Both the position numbers and the translations under genes were made by a program. Shown here one piece after another: positions 51,480 to 59,931 of a DNA stretch of 64,000 nt; within the stretch, counting starts at the first letter, position 1, and every line of letters starts with the position of its first letter. The notes beneath the pieces were generated by a model. The model was given only the letters and a program-made list of their open reading frames with translations. It ran no database searches and was not told the DNA's origin. The stretch comes from Alteripontixanthobacter maritimus (GTDB lineage Bacteria > Pseudomonadota > Alphaproteobacteria > Sphingomonadales > Sphingomonadaceae): NCBI RefSeq assembly GCF_003340475.1, contig NZ_QBKA01000002.1, positions 1,435,501 through 1,499,500 on the forward strand, given 5' to 3'.

Positions 51480-51528
51480 AGGAAAGCGCGGATGCGCTTT
51501 TCGCACCCAACAAAAAACTAGCCCAAAT

Positions 51529-51900
51529 TTATTTGGGCCGCTTGGCCCCATATTTGGAACGGCTCTGCTTGCGATCCTTCACGCCCTGCGTGTCGAGAAC
51601 GCCGCGAAGCACGTGGTAGCGGACCCCTGGAAGGTCGCGCACACGGCCGCCGCGGATCAGCACGACGCTGTGCTCCTGGAGGTTGTGGCCCTCGCCCGGG
51701 ATGTAGCTGATGACTTCGCGCTGGTTGGTCAGGCGAACCTTGGCCACCTTGCGCAACGCCGAGTTCGGCTTCTTCGGAGTCGTGGTGTAAACGCGTGTGC
51801 AAACGCCGCGCTTCTGCGGGTTGGCTTCCATCGCAGGGACCTTGGACTTGGCCTTCTGCGGAACGCGGCCCTTGCGGACCAGCTGGTTGATTGTCGGCAT
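51529..51900 (-). CDS. rpsL: 30S ribosomal protein S12
   Basis: 123 residues from ATG 51900. The upstream open frame crosses a dispersed repeat and is not used. [32 protein letters not shown], and the decoding-site loop [13 protein letters not shown] are S12. Lys in PKKPNS is the wild-type, streptomycin-sensitive residue. It is the first gene of the superoperon. Its promoter should lie in 51901-52318. Confidence 0.98.
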   Translation of the reverse strand: MPTINQLVRKGRVPQKAKSKVPAMEANPQKRGVCTRVYTTTPKKPNSALRKVAKVRLTNQREVISYIPGEGHNLQEHSVVLIRGGRVRDLPGVRYHVLRGVLDTQGVKDRKQSRSKYGAKRPK

Positions 51901-51978
51901 GAAGTACTCTTCACCTGTATGGTGGCGCGAGATACGACAGGTGGAGAAAGTCGCGGGCCGCGCAAACCACCCCGCATC

Positions 51979-52005
51979 GTCATCCCCGCGAACGCGGGAA
52001 CCCAG
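51979..52005. repeat. dispersed REP-like repeat unit
   Basis: A 27-bp unit with the core CCCGCGAACGCGGGAA, which is itself a short palindrome, flanked by GTCAT and CCCAG. It matches the unit at 52121-52147 with only a few differences and, more loosely, the pair at the btuF start. Confidence 0.8.
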
Positions 52006-52120
52006 CGAGATAAGAAAAGCCGCCACTGGCAACCTTCCCTTGCGCGAGCCTGAAACACTCCACCAGGCGCAAACCGCACCGGGTTACTTTGACGGCTGCC
52101 CCGCGTTCCATCTTCCCATC

Positions 52121-52147
52121 GTCATTCCCGCGAAAGCGGGAACCCAG
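52121..52147. repeat. dispersed REP-like repeat unit
   Basis: Same family and orientation as the unit at 51979, with the core CCCGCGAAAGCGGGAA. Two units 142 bp apart in the same orientation lie in front of the ribosomal operon. Confidence 0.8.
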
Positions 52148-52318
52148 TCGGAAAGCAGAACCCAATAGAAAAGAGCCTCGCTGCTCCGAATCGCTTCGGC
52201 GCACCAGGCCCCCGGGACATAACCGGCAATGTTCAGCTCTATCTGTCCGCAGCGAGCGCCTCAAGAGGAGGAAGCCTGCCTTGGATGGGAGGGCGTCTAT
52301 GTTGGATTTAAGTTTTGG

Positions 52319-52882
52319 TCAAGTCGCGTCGTCAACCTGTATCAATGCTTTCTCCGCTTCCGACGCCTTCGATTTCGTTCGCGTTCGAGTTCGCATCAGG
52401 TCTTCTTCGAGCAGAGCTTTCCGACCGTCGCTAAAATATGCAGTCATCTTCTGATAGCCTAGCAGCGACAACCGCAAGAACTTGCGACGACTATCCGAAG
52501 CGTCCTGCTCACGCTCCACCAATTTTGCTGATTCCAGCTTCTCGATCCACCGTAGCCCTGTTGTGTGCGACATTGTCCCGTCAACAAGGACGTCCATCGT
52601 TGCCACTTTTGTGCGCTCTTTTGCCGCAATGTATAGATCGAGCAGGATTTCCCAGCCAGCGTCTCCCAACATACTTGGGTCGATGAAACCCCTCCTCCGT
52701 CGGCGTTCCTCCAGATCATGTTTGGCAAGGGCGAGCCAGAGGTGGCTGTCGTTTTGAAAGTCAAACGCCGACGATGGCGTATTGGGAACGCTCTCCTTAA
52801 GGTCCGCGGCATCGCCCGCGAGGGCTAACAACTGATTTCCAATCAATAACAGCCCGCGAGCCAGCTTGGATGCCTGATCCAT
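52319..52882 (-). CDS. MarR-like winged-helix regulator
   Basis: 187 residues. Residues about 75-150 fit a winged helix: GWEILLDLYIAAKERTKV, a recognition helix near TMSHTTGLRWIEKLESAKLV, and the wing EREQDASDSRRKFLRLSLLG. A basic C-terminal tail (RTRTRTKSK) follows. The N-terminal 60 residues are unassigned. It is the last of four minus-strand genes of lower GC. The ligand and targets are unknown. Confidence 0.65.
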   Translation of the reverse strand: MDQASKLARGLLLIGNQLLALAGDAADLKESVPNTPSSAFDFQNDSHLWLALAKHDLEERRRRRGFIDPSMLGDAGWEILLDLYIAAKERTKVATMDVLVDGTMSHTTGLRWIEKLESAKLVEREQDASDSRRKFLRLSLLGYQKMTAYFSDGRKALLEEDLMRTRTRTKSKASEAEKALIQVDDAT

Positions 52883-52895
52883 GAATTAAAGCCGA

Positions 52896-53357
52896 TTAGC
52901 CGCGACTACTGCGAGGCAACCACGCGCAATAATACACAGCCCGTTGGCGGCGTTTCTTGCACCCAATTAACCCTGAGATCAAAGCGAGCAATTGAAGGCC
53001 TACCGGCGGCTGCGTCAGAGCCCAATAAGCACGCTGCATTCCGGAATCGGATAGGTACGCAGAGGCATGACCATATACAATTAGTACTTGAGCGCCGGCG
53101 GCCACCATTGTCCAAACCCGGTTCGCCTTCACAGCAATGAGGACCATTGCGGCCAAGCCCAGCAAATCAAGCACGATCAGATCGCTACGGACCGTACTTA
53201 ACAGCGGTTCGCTCGCCAATCCTGATATAACTCTTACCATTATGAATTTACCAAGGATGATACCAATTATCAAACGCTCGGGTGCTTCCCCAAAACGGTA
53301 GCTTAACCCAGCCAGAAGAATTAGCATTCCGACAACAAGAGTGATCTCAATAGACAT
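52896..53357 (-). CDS. hypothetical multi-spanning membrane protein
   Basis: 153 residues, mostly hydrophobic, with about four or five membrane segments (for example LVVGMLILLAGL, IIGIILGKFIMV, LIVLDLLGLAAMVLIAV, LQLLALISGLIG). A basic C-terminal tail with two Cys (GCKKRRQR, YYCAW) follows. No family is recognised. It lies 13 bases upstream of the MarR-like gene, so the two are probably co-transcribed. Confidence 0.6.
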   Translation of the reverse strand: MSIEITLVVGMLILLAGLSYRFGEAPERLIIGIILGKFIMVRVISGLASEPLLSTVRSDLIVLDLLGLAAMVLIAVKANRVWTMVAAGAQVLIVYGHASAYLSDSGMQRAYWALTQPPVGLQLLALISGLIGCKKRRQRAVYYCAWLPRSSRG

Positions 53358-53397
53358 AACAAATTATGGTATAGCAGCAAAATCCTGCCAATACGGT

Positions 53398-53709
53398 CTA
53401 CCCGGTCTTTATTTCCTTCATTGGCTCGTTTTCTGGGCATTCGACATAGCCCAGAACATCACCTTGAATTTTCTTTAGCCCGCCATGCACACGTAAGAGA
53501 TTACCTTCGGCATCGAGAAGCGCCTGCTGCGATTTCAATAAACGAACGATCTCCAAATGTCCTTGGAATGGTTTTGTCGACACGTCCCGCCTTGCGGTAA
53601 GCAGCGTCGCTAACAGTGAGGTTTGCTTGACAAGGGCCTCGGCCAACGCCGCTTCCGCGTCTGTAAGATCACGTTGGATACGCATCTGCGCTATTGTAGC
53701 TGAAATCAT
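53398..53709 (-). CDS. hypothetical small helical protein
   Basis: 103 residues. Positions 1-80 look like two long amphipathic helices (RIQRDLTDAEAALAEAL, IVRLLKSQQALLDAEGNLLR), suggesting a coiled-coil or helical hairpin. The C-terminus has a single Cys (YVECPE). No signal or membrane segment is present. It lies between the LuxR-type regulator and the membrane protein on the same strand. Confidence 0.55.
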   Translation of the reverse strand: MISATIAQMRIQRDLTDAEAALAEALVKQTSLLATLLTARRDVSTKPFQGHLEIVRLLKSQQALLDAEGNLLRVHGGLKKIQGDVLGYVECPENEPMKEIKTG

Positions 53710-53770
53710 CGAGAAAATTCCCCTGTCGTTGCCCCATCGGACTATGCCTCACCTCTCGAACGCTGCGCAG

Positions 53771-54277
53771 TCAGGTAGCGAAAATTTGAGATAGTTGCTG
53801 GAAAACAGCCAATCCCAAAACGCCGATAACCATCAAGGTCAGACCAATAAGCAGAATTGCCACGATCCGAGCTAAGGTTCCAAACTTGCCTACGAACACC
53901 CTAGGTCCAATGCGGTTAAACTGCTTCTGATCAGCCACCCCATCCAGACCACTCGGTTCTGGATGTTTAACGATCAGAAGCTTCTCCGCTTCGTCCTGGA
54001 CATTAACTTTCGCCAAAATGTCTGGTTTGGGAACATCGGAATCTTCATATATCGGTTTATCGTATACCTCTGATAATCGACGATACTTTGAAGCGGCTTC
54101 CGACCTTGATGATACGTTTAGTTTTTTTCGAACGAAATTAATGCGCTGGTCAACGGTGTGCGGAGAAATGCTCAGCAATCGAGCGATCTCCTTCGATGTC
54201 TTGAATTCCACAAGGAGGCTCATCACCTCCCGTTGCTTTTCAGTAATTGACGAAAATTCGGTCTTATCCTCGATCAT
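53771..54277 (-). CDS. LuxR-type HTH protein with C-terminal membrane anchor
   Basis: 168 residues from ATG 54277. Starts 21 and 60 bases upstream are open but weaker. Residues about 8-68 are a LuxR/GerE helix-turn-helix (SSITEKQREVMSLLVEFKTSKEIARL in two parts, then SPHTVDQRINFVRKKLNV). The C-terminus has one membrane helix (ARIVAILLIGLTLMVIGVLGL). No receiver domain is present. A membrane-tethered regulator of this type may act at the membrane or after cleavage. It heads a four-gene group. Confidence 0.7.
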   Translation of the reverse strand: MIEDKTEFSSITEKQREVMSLLVEFKTSKEIARLLSISPHTVDQRINFVRKKLNVSSRSEAASKYRRLSEVYDKPIYEDSDVPKPDILAKVNVQDEAEKLLIVKHPEPSGLDGVADQKQFNRIGPRVFVGKFGTLARIVAILLIGLTLMVIGVLGLAVFQQLSQIFAT

Positions 54278-54460
54278 ATTGCCCCATTCGAATAGCATGT
54301 ATGGCGTCCCAACCGACCCCCCGGTAAGGCTAATCACATAGTAGGATGCGTACGGCCACTGTTACGTAGTTGACTTGTTTCGATAACGGTGTCCGCTGAC
54401 ATCGACCTTTCCAAAACAAACCATTTTCCTACACCCCCATTTTCTGCAATCTGCTCGCGG

Positions 54461-55144
54461 ATGACCGATCAGCCATCCATACCGCCCGCCCGCTCCACTC
54501 GCGCTATTCCGCGGCACGGGACGTCCGCCGTCGCCTTTCCGGGGGAGGAGCCGGGGGCGGATGATCCTTTGCTGGACTTTGCGCCCTATCTCCATGCGCG
54601 GCCGCGTTCCAATTCTATTACGCCCGAACGCCAGCGGCGCTTTGTCGCTACGCTGGCGGCGACCGGGATCGTGACGCAGGCGGCGCGCTCCATCGGGAAG
54701 TCCATGGAGGCGCTGTACAAGCTGCGCGCGCGGCCGGGGGCGGAGGGGTTTCGCGAGGCGTGGGACGCGGCGCTCGATCGCGGGATGCAGCGGCTGGAGG
54801 ATTGCGCGCTCGAACGCGCGCTGCAGGGTACGTCCACCCCCATCGTGTCGGGCGGGGAAATCCTGGGCTGGTGGGACAAGCCGGACAATGCGCTGCTGCG
54901 CTTCCTCCTCCAGCACCGTCTACCGCAGAAATACGGGGTGCAGGCGTTGAAGCCCGGCCATCCGATCTATGAAAGCATCCGCGAAGAAGTGCTGGCCGAG
55001 CGCGCCGCGCAGGAGGACCGGGACGAGGACGCCATCCTCGCCTCCATCGATGCCAAGCTGGAAGCCATGCGCCGCCGCGACATGGCGGCGAAGCGGTTGC
55101 TGGACGGGGATGACGGCGTGGATGATGATGAGGGCGCCGCCTAA
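54461..55144 (+). CDS. conserved protein with HTH-like region
   Basis: ATG 54461 gives 227 residues. A GTG 72 bases upstream is possible. Residues about 50-100 (TPERQRRFVATLAATGIVTQAA then SMEALYKLRARPG) resemble the HTH of small terminase or resolvase-like proteins. EILGWWDKPDNALLRFLLQHRLP is a conserved-looking central phrase, and the C-terminus is helical and charged. GC is high. I believe such proteins recur in sphingomonads but know no function. Its stop overlaps that of the convergent MocA-like gene. Confidence 0.55.
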   Translation: MTDQPSIPPARSTRAIPRHGTSAVAFPGEEPGADDPLLDFAPYLHARPRSNSITPERQRRFVATLAATGIVTQAARSIGKSMEALYKLRARPGAEGFREAWDAALDRGMQRLEDCALERALQGTSTPIVSGGEILGWWDKPDNALLRFLLQHRLPQKYGVQALKPGHPIYESIREEVLAERAAQEDRDEDAILASIDAKLEAMRRRDMAAKRLLDGDDGVDDDEGAA

Positions 55145-55785
55145 CCGTCCGCCAGCAAGGCCTCTGCCCTCGCGAGCGCCTGGGGGGTGTCGATATCGGT
55201 CAGCTCATGCGGGGCCAGCGTATCGGCGGCGAGGCAGTGGACGGCGCCCTCCCCCGCCAGCCGGGCCAGCAACGCCCCCGCCCCGCGCTCTCCCTCAAGC
55301 TGCTGCAAGGCCGCAAAATGCCGCGCATCGAACACCGCCGGCGGGCCGGGGCGCAGACCGGGCCGAGGACCGGAGTGGCGCGGCGAGCCGGGATGGAGAC
55401 ATGCGGCGGCCTGCTTTTCCATGCGCCCCTTCATCAACCGGACGAGCGTCTGCGCGCGAACGAACGGCATATCCGCCAGCGTCACCACCAGCGTATCGCA
55501 CCCCGCCTCCTGTGCCAGCCGCGCCGCCATCGCCACGGACGTCCCCATACCGCGCGCGCTGTCCGAATTGGCGCGCGCGGTGATGCGGGGCGGCATCGCA
55601 AGCCCGCCATCCGCCGGGACAATCGCAATGCACTCCGCCTGCAGCGCATCCGCCGCCCGCCGCGCCGTCTCCAGCGCATGGTGGGCAAGCGGCCTTCCAC
55701 CCAGCAACGCCTGCCGCTTGTCGCTCCCAAACCGCTGCGAGGACCCGGCGGCCAGCACTGCCACCATGATTGCCGCGCCACTCAT
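55141..55785 (-). CDS. MobA/MocA-like nucleotidyltransferase
   Basis: 214 residues. LAAGSSQRFGSDKRQALLGGRPL is the nucleotide-binding signature of the NTP-transferase fold. TLADMPFVRAQTL carries the metal-binding Asp, and GPRPGLRPGPPAVFDARHF is typical of MocA. It would transfer CMP (or GMP) to molybdopterin. It overlaps the xdhC-like gene by 4 bases (ATGA), a common pairing for maturation of xanthine-dehydrogenase-type enzymes. No such enzyme gene is in the window. Confidence 0.8.
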   Translation of the reverse strand: MSGAAIMVAVLAAGSSQRFGSDKRQALLGGRPLAHHALETARRAADALQAECIAIVPADGGLAMPPRITARANSDSARGMGTSVAMAARLAQEAGCDTLVVTLADMPFVRAQTLVRLMKGRMEKQAAACLHPGSPRHSGPRPGLRPGPPAVFDARHFAALQQLEGERGAGALLARLAGEGAVHCLAADTLAPHELTDIDTPQALARAEALLADG

Positions 55786-56615
55786 GCAGAACGCAGTGCC
55801 TCGTATCGCTGAACTGTTTCGGCCAGGATGGAAAGCGCCAGCGTGGCCGGATCACGGGCCTGCGGGATCAAACCGATGGGCCTTGCAAGAGGCGCAATCT
55901 GACTTTGTACGAAGCCCGCCTCGCGCAGCATTTCCGCCCGCTCTGCTCGCGCCCGCGCTCCGCCGATAGCTCCCGTAAAGAACGCTTCGCTTCTTAGCGC
56001 CCACGGCAGAATGGCGCGCTCCCACTCATGGTCATGGAACAGGCAGACCACAGCGCTGTACGGATCGGGATGGATATGATCGGGCGGCTGGCCGAGCGAC
56101 AGGCCGTCATGATGGCACAGCACTTCCACCCCGCAGGGCGCGGCGAGCGCCTGCAGGGCCGCGCACTCCCCCTCCCCGCCAAACGCATGGATGCGCAGCT
56201 GCGGTGTATAGACTACCGCATTCAGCGGCCCCGCCGGCAGCTCACATCGCGCCGCTTCCCGCTCTTTCATGCGGTCATAGCATTCGGCAAGCGCAGTCGT
56301 ATCGGGCGCAGGATCGATCAGTATGTCGAGCGAAGACCCGCACGGCAGCCTAAAGTCGATCAGTGGAGACCCCTCGCCAATCCGCAGCACATGCGCCGCG
56401 CCTGCCTCCGCCGCTCGTCGGACTTGCGAAACCAGCTCGCGTTCGAGGCAGTGATCCGCCAGATCGCCCGCCACCGATCCGTCCGGCGCTATCGCCAGCT
56501 GCGCTCCGACCCGGCGTGAGTAACTTCCCTCGATCGCCGCGAGCGTGCACAGCGCGCCGCCATCCCGTACGATTTGCGCCAGGGCTTGAAGATGGAGCGG
56601 AAGAGAATGCGACAT
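55782..56615 (-). CDS. XdhC family protein
   Basis: 277 residues from ATG 56615. A GTG 9 bases upstream is an alternative. The XdhC N-terminal domain shows ALCTLAAIEGSYSRRVGAQLAI and GDLADHCLERELVSQ, and the Rossmann-like C-terminal part shows VYTPQLRIHAFGGEGE, VVCLFHDHEWERAIL, and FFTGAIGGARARAERAEML. XdhC proteins bind and sulphurate the molybdenum cofactor for delivery. It is divergent from ribB, sharing a spacer with a palindrome. Confidence 0.82.
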   Translation of the reverse strand: MSHSLPLHLQALAQIVRDGGALCTLAAIEGSYSRRVGAQLAIAPDGSVAGDLADHCLERELVSQVRRAAEAGAAHVLRIGEGSPLIDFRLPCGSSLDILIDPAPDTTALAECYDRMKEREAARCELPAGPLNAVVYTPQLRIHAFGGEGECAALQALAAPCGVEVLCHHDGLSLGQPPDHIHPDPYSAVVCLFHDHEWERAILPWALRSEAFFTGAIGGARARAERAEMLREAGFVQSQIAPLARPIGLIPQARDPATLALSILAETVQRYEALRSA

Positions 56616-56665
56616 TACGCTCACACCTGACTATGAACCCCTCCCGGCGCAAGACGTATGCGCAA

Positions 56666-56702
56666 ATCACATTGCGTTGTTGCGATCACATTTCAATGTG
56701 AT
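56666..56702. promoter_or_regulatory. palindromic operator candidate between xdhC and ribB
   Basis: ATCACATTTCAATGTGAT (56685-56702) is a perfect 8-bp dyad with a 2-base centre. A third half-site ATCACATT lies at 56666-56673. The dyad ends 14 bases before the ribB ATG, and ribB encodes an N-terminal helix-turn-helix. Three equal half-sites suggest a protein-binding site, possibly autoregulatory. It is not a CRP site, since the half-sites point the other way. Confidence 0.55.
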
Positions 56703-56716
56703 TACACGTGCGAATC

Positions 56717-58018
56717 ATGAGCAAAACCACTATCGAGCGCGTCCGCGCCATCGTCGATGACGGGCTGATGTCCCGTGCTGCCATTGCCCGCGCGGCAGGC
56801 CTCCACGCCAACTCGCTGCGCGATTGCATGGACGAGAAATGGAACCCCACCAGCGACACGCTGGGCAAGCTCGACGCGTTCCTGTCCGACAATGACGAAA
56901 CCCCGGTGGTCGTCTCGGCAGAGGAGATTATCGAAGAGGCCCGCAACGGCCGCATGTTCGTGCTCGTCGATGACGAGGACCGCGAAAACGAGGGCGATCT
57001 GGTGATCCCGGCGCAGATGGCAACGCCCGCCGCGATCAACTTCATGGCTACCCATGGGCGCGGCCTGATCTGCCTCGCGCTGACCAAGCAACGCGTAAAG
57101 CAGCTCGGCATCGATTTGATGAGCAGCAACAACCTGTCGCGCCACGAAACCGCCTTCACCACTTCGATCGAGGCGCGCGAGGGCGTGACCACCGGTATCA
57201 GCGCGGGCGACCGGGCACGCACCGTGTCGGTGGCCATCGACGGCACGAAAGGCCCGGACGACATCGCCACGCCCGGCCATGTCTTCCCGCTGGTCGCGCG
57301 CGAGGGCGGCGTGCTGGTGCGCGCCGGCCATACCGAGGCGTCGGTGGATATCTCCCGCCTCGCCGGCCTCAACGCAAGCGGCGTCATCTGCGAGATCATG
57401 AACGACGACGGCACGATGAGCCGGATGGAAGACCTCGTGAAGTTCGCCCGCCGCCACGACCTCAAGATCGGCACCATCCGCGACCTGATCGCCTATCGCC
57501 GCGAACACGATCATTTGATCGAACGGCGCGGGGAAAAGCAGTTCGACAGCCGCTGGGGCGGAACCTGGCGCGCGATCGCCTTCTACAACAAAGCCACCGG
57601 CGAAGAGACGCTGGCGCTGCAGAAGGGCCAGATCGAACCGGACGCGCCTACGCTGGTGCGGATGCACATGCTGTCCATCTTCCCCGACGTGTTCGCCGAA
57701 GATTCCAAGCGCTCCGGCCTGCTGGAAAATTCCATGCGCCAGATCGACGAGGAAGGCGCGGGCGTGGTCGTGCTGATCAACCGGCCCAGCCCCAACTATG
57801 TCAGCCGGGCGATGAAATTGAGCGACAGCGGCAAGGAACTCGATTCCCTGCCCGCAAACGCCAGCGAACCGCCCGAACAACGCGATTACGGCGGCGGCGC
57901 ACAAGTGCTGGCGGAGCTGGGCGTGCGCGACATGGTGCTGCTGAGCAATACGAAGCACTCGATGGTCGCGCTGGAAGGCTACGGCCTGTCTATCGTGGGC
58001 GAGCGGGCGATTGGCTAG
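56717..58018 (+). CDS. ribB: 3,4-dihydroxy-2-butanone 4-phosphate synthase with N-terminal HTH and degenerate GTP cyclohydrolase II domain
   Basis: 433 residues from ATG 56717. Residues about 10-57 form a helix-turn-helix-like domain (SRAAIARAAGLHANSLR). Residues 67-270 are RibB with DDEDRENEGDLV, SRHETAFTTSIEAREGVTTG, HVFPLVAREGGVLVR and HTEASVD, so the ribulose-5-phosphate enzyme looks intact. The C-terminal part follows GTP cyclohydrolase II, but the zinc Cys triad is absent: where HSECLTGD and CDC are expected it reads MHMLSIFPDVFAED. That half is therefore inactive as RibA. The protein makes the four-carbon riboflavin precursor. A palindrome just upstream suggests DNA-binding autoregulation, which is inference. 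Confidence 0.88.
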   Translation: MSKTTIERVRAIVDDGLMSRAAIARAAGLHANSLRDCMDEKWNPTSDTLGKLDAFLSDNDETPVVVSAEEIIEEARNGRMFVLVDDEDRENEGDLVIPAQMATPAAINFMATHGRGLICLALTKQRVKQLGIDLMSSNNLSRHETAFTTSIEAREGVTTGISAGDRARTVSVAIDGTKGPDDIATPGHVFPLVAREGGVLVRAGHTEASVDISRLAGLNASGVICEIMNDDGTMSRMEDLVKFARRHDLKIGTIRDLIAYRREHDHLIERRGEKQFDSRWGGTWRAIAFYNKATGEETLALQKGQIEPDAPTLVRMHMLSIFPDVFAEDSKRSGLLENSMRQIDEEGAGVVVLINRPSPNYVSRAMKLSDSGKELDSLPANASEPPEQRDYGGGAQVLAELGVRDMVLLSNTKHSMVALEGYGLSIVGERAIG

Positions 58019-58294
58019 TAGTTGAAGAGGGTACTAAGAGTGTGAACCAAAGCAGTTAACGAAGCTCTTAAGGTTACGCTTCCACACTATCGTCGGACCT
58101 CAACACCAGACTAACTATATCGAAGGATCCTAGTTCTGCTTCAATTGTTGCAATCGTTTTGAGGCGATGCTTGTGAAGCTTCTTTCGACTTTCCTGCCAT
58201 TGACCCTAGAGTAGCTTCGAAAGCGTTGGCATGGCCGGTATCGGATTTAAGTTCAGCGATGAACTGCTCGAGTTTGCTGCTTTCCAAGGCTTCG
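58019..58294. other. spacer between ribB and the lower-GC pair
   Basis: 276 bp where the composition changes from high GC to lower GC. I see no gene, terminator or tRNA-end repeat. It may contain the left border of the inserted segment. Confidence 0.4.
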
Positions 58295-58810
58295 TTAAAA
58301 GTTGCCGTAAACTCGCCGCCGCGCTTCCGCGATCATCGTCGTACGATTTTCCATTAATGTGAAGCGAGCCTTGGAAGTTTTGAGCGCGGCACTTCTACCG
58401 TCGGTGTCGTCAACCATAAGTCGAAGAGTTGCCAAACCCTTCATGTACTCGGCAACATTGCCTTTACCCATCAAAGGAGCAAGGGCTTGTGTTGCTGCTA
58501 CATGTGCTGCGATAGCTTGTCTTGCTTCTCGCCGCGCCTGTGCGACCTCTTGACCATCTAACACATTATCCGCGAGTTCGGTAATCGCAGCATCTACGTT
58601 TGCACCTGTCGCATTAAAATCTTGCACCGCTACCAGATATTGCTGTTGCAGCGCTGCTTCATTATTAAGTCTCGCGGTAGCATAATATGTGAATACCGCA
58701 GCAAAAAACCCGCCGACCAGTGCGGTTGCAAGGCCACCTAGAGCGAGCTTTATCCAGCGTGATAGCTGTGCTCGCGTAAATTGCGGGATGGGCTGCGAAA
58801 CGGTGGCCAT
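58295..58810 (-). CDS. single-pass membrane protein, second gene of a two-gene unit
   Basis: 171 residues from ATG 58810. A short cytoplasmic N-terminus is followed by one membrane helix (LALGGLATALVGGFFAAVFTYY), then about 130 mainly helical residues rich in Ala, Glu and Arg, ending RRRVYGNF. The start lies 5 bases after the stop of the upstream gene, so the two are translated together. The layout resembles a membrane-anchored helical sensor or effector. No family is recognised. Composition is lower in GC than in flanking genes. Confidence 0.6.
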   Translation of the reverse strand: MATVSQPIPQFTRAQLSRWIKLALGGLATALVGGFFAAVFTYYATARLNNEAALQQQYLVAVQDFNATGANVDAAITELADNVLDGQEVAQARREARQAIAAHVAATQALAPLMGKGNVAEYMKGLATLRLMVDDTDGRSAALKTSKARFTLMENRTTMIAEARRRVYGNF

Positions 58811-58815
58811 GATAG

Positions 58816-59931
58816 CTATTTGCTCGCTTTCAGCCCTGTTTTCAAGCTTGCTGCGGTCGTCACCTTGGCATCCCTCTCTGCTCGGCCGCACAAATCACTC
58901 GCTTGGTCGAGCCTTGCTTCACCCAAAGCTACAGCCATATCATTAATGCACTCCTCAATAGCCGTTCCCGCATCATTCGCTCCGACACCTACGGTTTTGA
59001 GTTCAACGGTAACGCCGTTGTCCACAACGGTTTTACTATCACAGCCTGTAAGGGCGAACATGCCCATCAACGCCAAGGCAAAACCACCAGAGGATTTAAG
59101 GACGTATACTCCGGGTGAATTAACATTGATCGTTAGATCGGCGGCTGCACTGTCGGGAACCTTAGATAGACCCATCTCATAGAAGGAGTTGGGCAGCGCT
59201 CCGCCCTTACCCAAGCGAGACCGAAGGTAATCAAATCCGTTCAACCATGCCGAAAGTACCGCGCTATCTTCAGATGTGAAACGAGCTTTGCCAGTGTGAA
59301 ACTCGGCGACAAAATGACCTCGGTAAACGAAATTTCGATATGCGAGACGATAGACCTCTTCGTGTAAGCTTCGTCCAATCTGGAATACCGCCGTTTGCGT
59401 GTGGAGCGCCTTGATCATTCCGCCGCTGAAAAAGCGTTTAGGTTGCGCTGCCTTCCATTCCACGCGTCGGCCGATGTAGGTGAATTCTCCATCGTCACCA
59501 TCTTGAGCGACGATACTTTTCGTATCCCAAGGTTCATCAAGCAATTCACCAATCAGAACATCGTTAATGTAACCCTCAACTGGGACAATAACCAAATCGC
59601 CCTTCTGTGCATCTCCCAGCAAAGCTTTTAAAAAACCTAGCCGGGTCCGATCCGTCCGATTGACAGCTTTGGAACCCTTTGGCTCATTACCGCGATCACG
59701 GCTTTTTAATTCTCGATCCCACCGGTCAGCGGCGATCACTTTCACAATTTCTTGATCGGACCATGTAACAGGGTGCCCGTCTAAATCATCCAGCCCGCGC
59801 ACATCCAAAAAAATCGCGTTCGAGCGCTTTACCTCTTTATAGAAACGATAGGTTTTTCCCGGGGACACCTTAAAAATGCGATGGTCATCCGGCAGGACAT
59901 AGGCATCCAACGATACAACTGACTTAGGCAT
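58816..59931 (-). CDS. hypothetical protein with N-terminal beta-barrel-like domain and internal membrane segment
   Basis: 371 residues. Residues about 110-180 (KGDLVIVPVEG, VLIGELLDEP, TYIGRRVEWK, FSGGMIKAL) resemble the small barrel domain found at the N-terminus of some restriction-type and Mrr-like proteins, where G-D-L-V-x-V-P and R-x-V-x-W recur. A hydrophobic segment lies near residues 283-300 (GGFALALMGMFALTGC). A Cys-containing C-terminal part follows. No nuclease core is seen. It forms a two-gene unit with the next protein. A role in DNA or nucleotide sensing is speculative. Confidence 0.5.
   Translation of the reverse strand: MPKSVVSLDAYVLPDDHRIFKVSPGKTYRFYKEVKRSNAIFLDVRGLDDLDGHPVTWSDQEIVKVIAADRWDRELKSRDRGNEPKGSKAVNRTDRTRLGFLKALLGDAQKGDLVIVPVEGYINDVLIGELLDEPWDTKSIVAQDGDDGEFTYIGRRVEWKAAQPKRFFSGGMIKALHTQTAVFQIGRSLHEEVYRLAYRNFVYRGHFVAEFHTGKARFTSEDSAVLSAWLNGFDYLRSRLGKGGALPNSFYEMGLSKVPDSAAADLTINVNSPGVYVLKSSGGFALALMGMFALTGCDSKTVVDNGVTVELKTVGVGANDAGTAIEECINDMAVALGEARLDQASDLCGRAERDAKVTTAASLKTGLKASK

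Larger units (their letters stand above)
51901..52318. other. spacer upstream of rpsL with two dispersed repeats
   Basis: 418 bp between the MarR-like gene and rpsL, all on the minus strand. It contains two repeat units, listed separately, and presumably the promoter of the ribosomal superoperon. I could not identify a convincing -35/-10 pair by eye. No gene is supported. Confidence 0.5.

Noticed and set aside
56685-56702. CRP/FNR site reading of the ribB palindrome
   Set aside because: CRP-type sites are TGTGA-N6-TCACA. Here the half-sites are in the opposite order (TCACA-N6-TGTGA).
56625-56716. FMN riboswitch upstream of ribB
   Set aside because: The spacer is only about 90 bp and has none of the conserved RFN-element segments.
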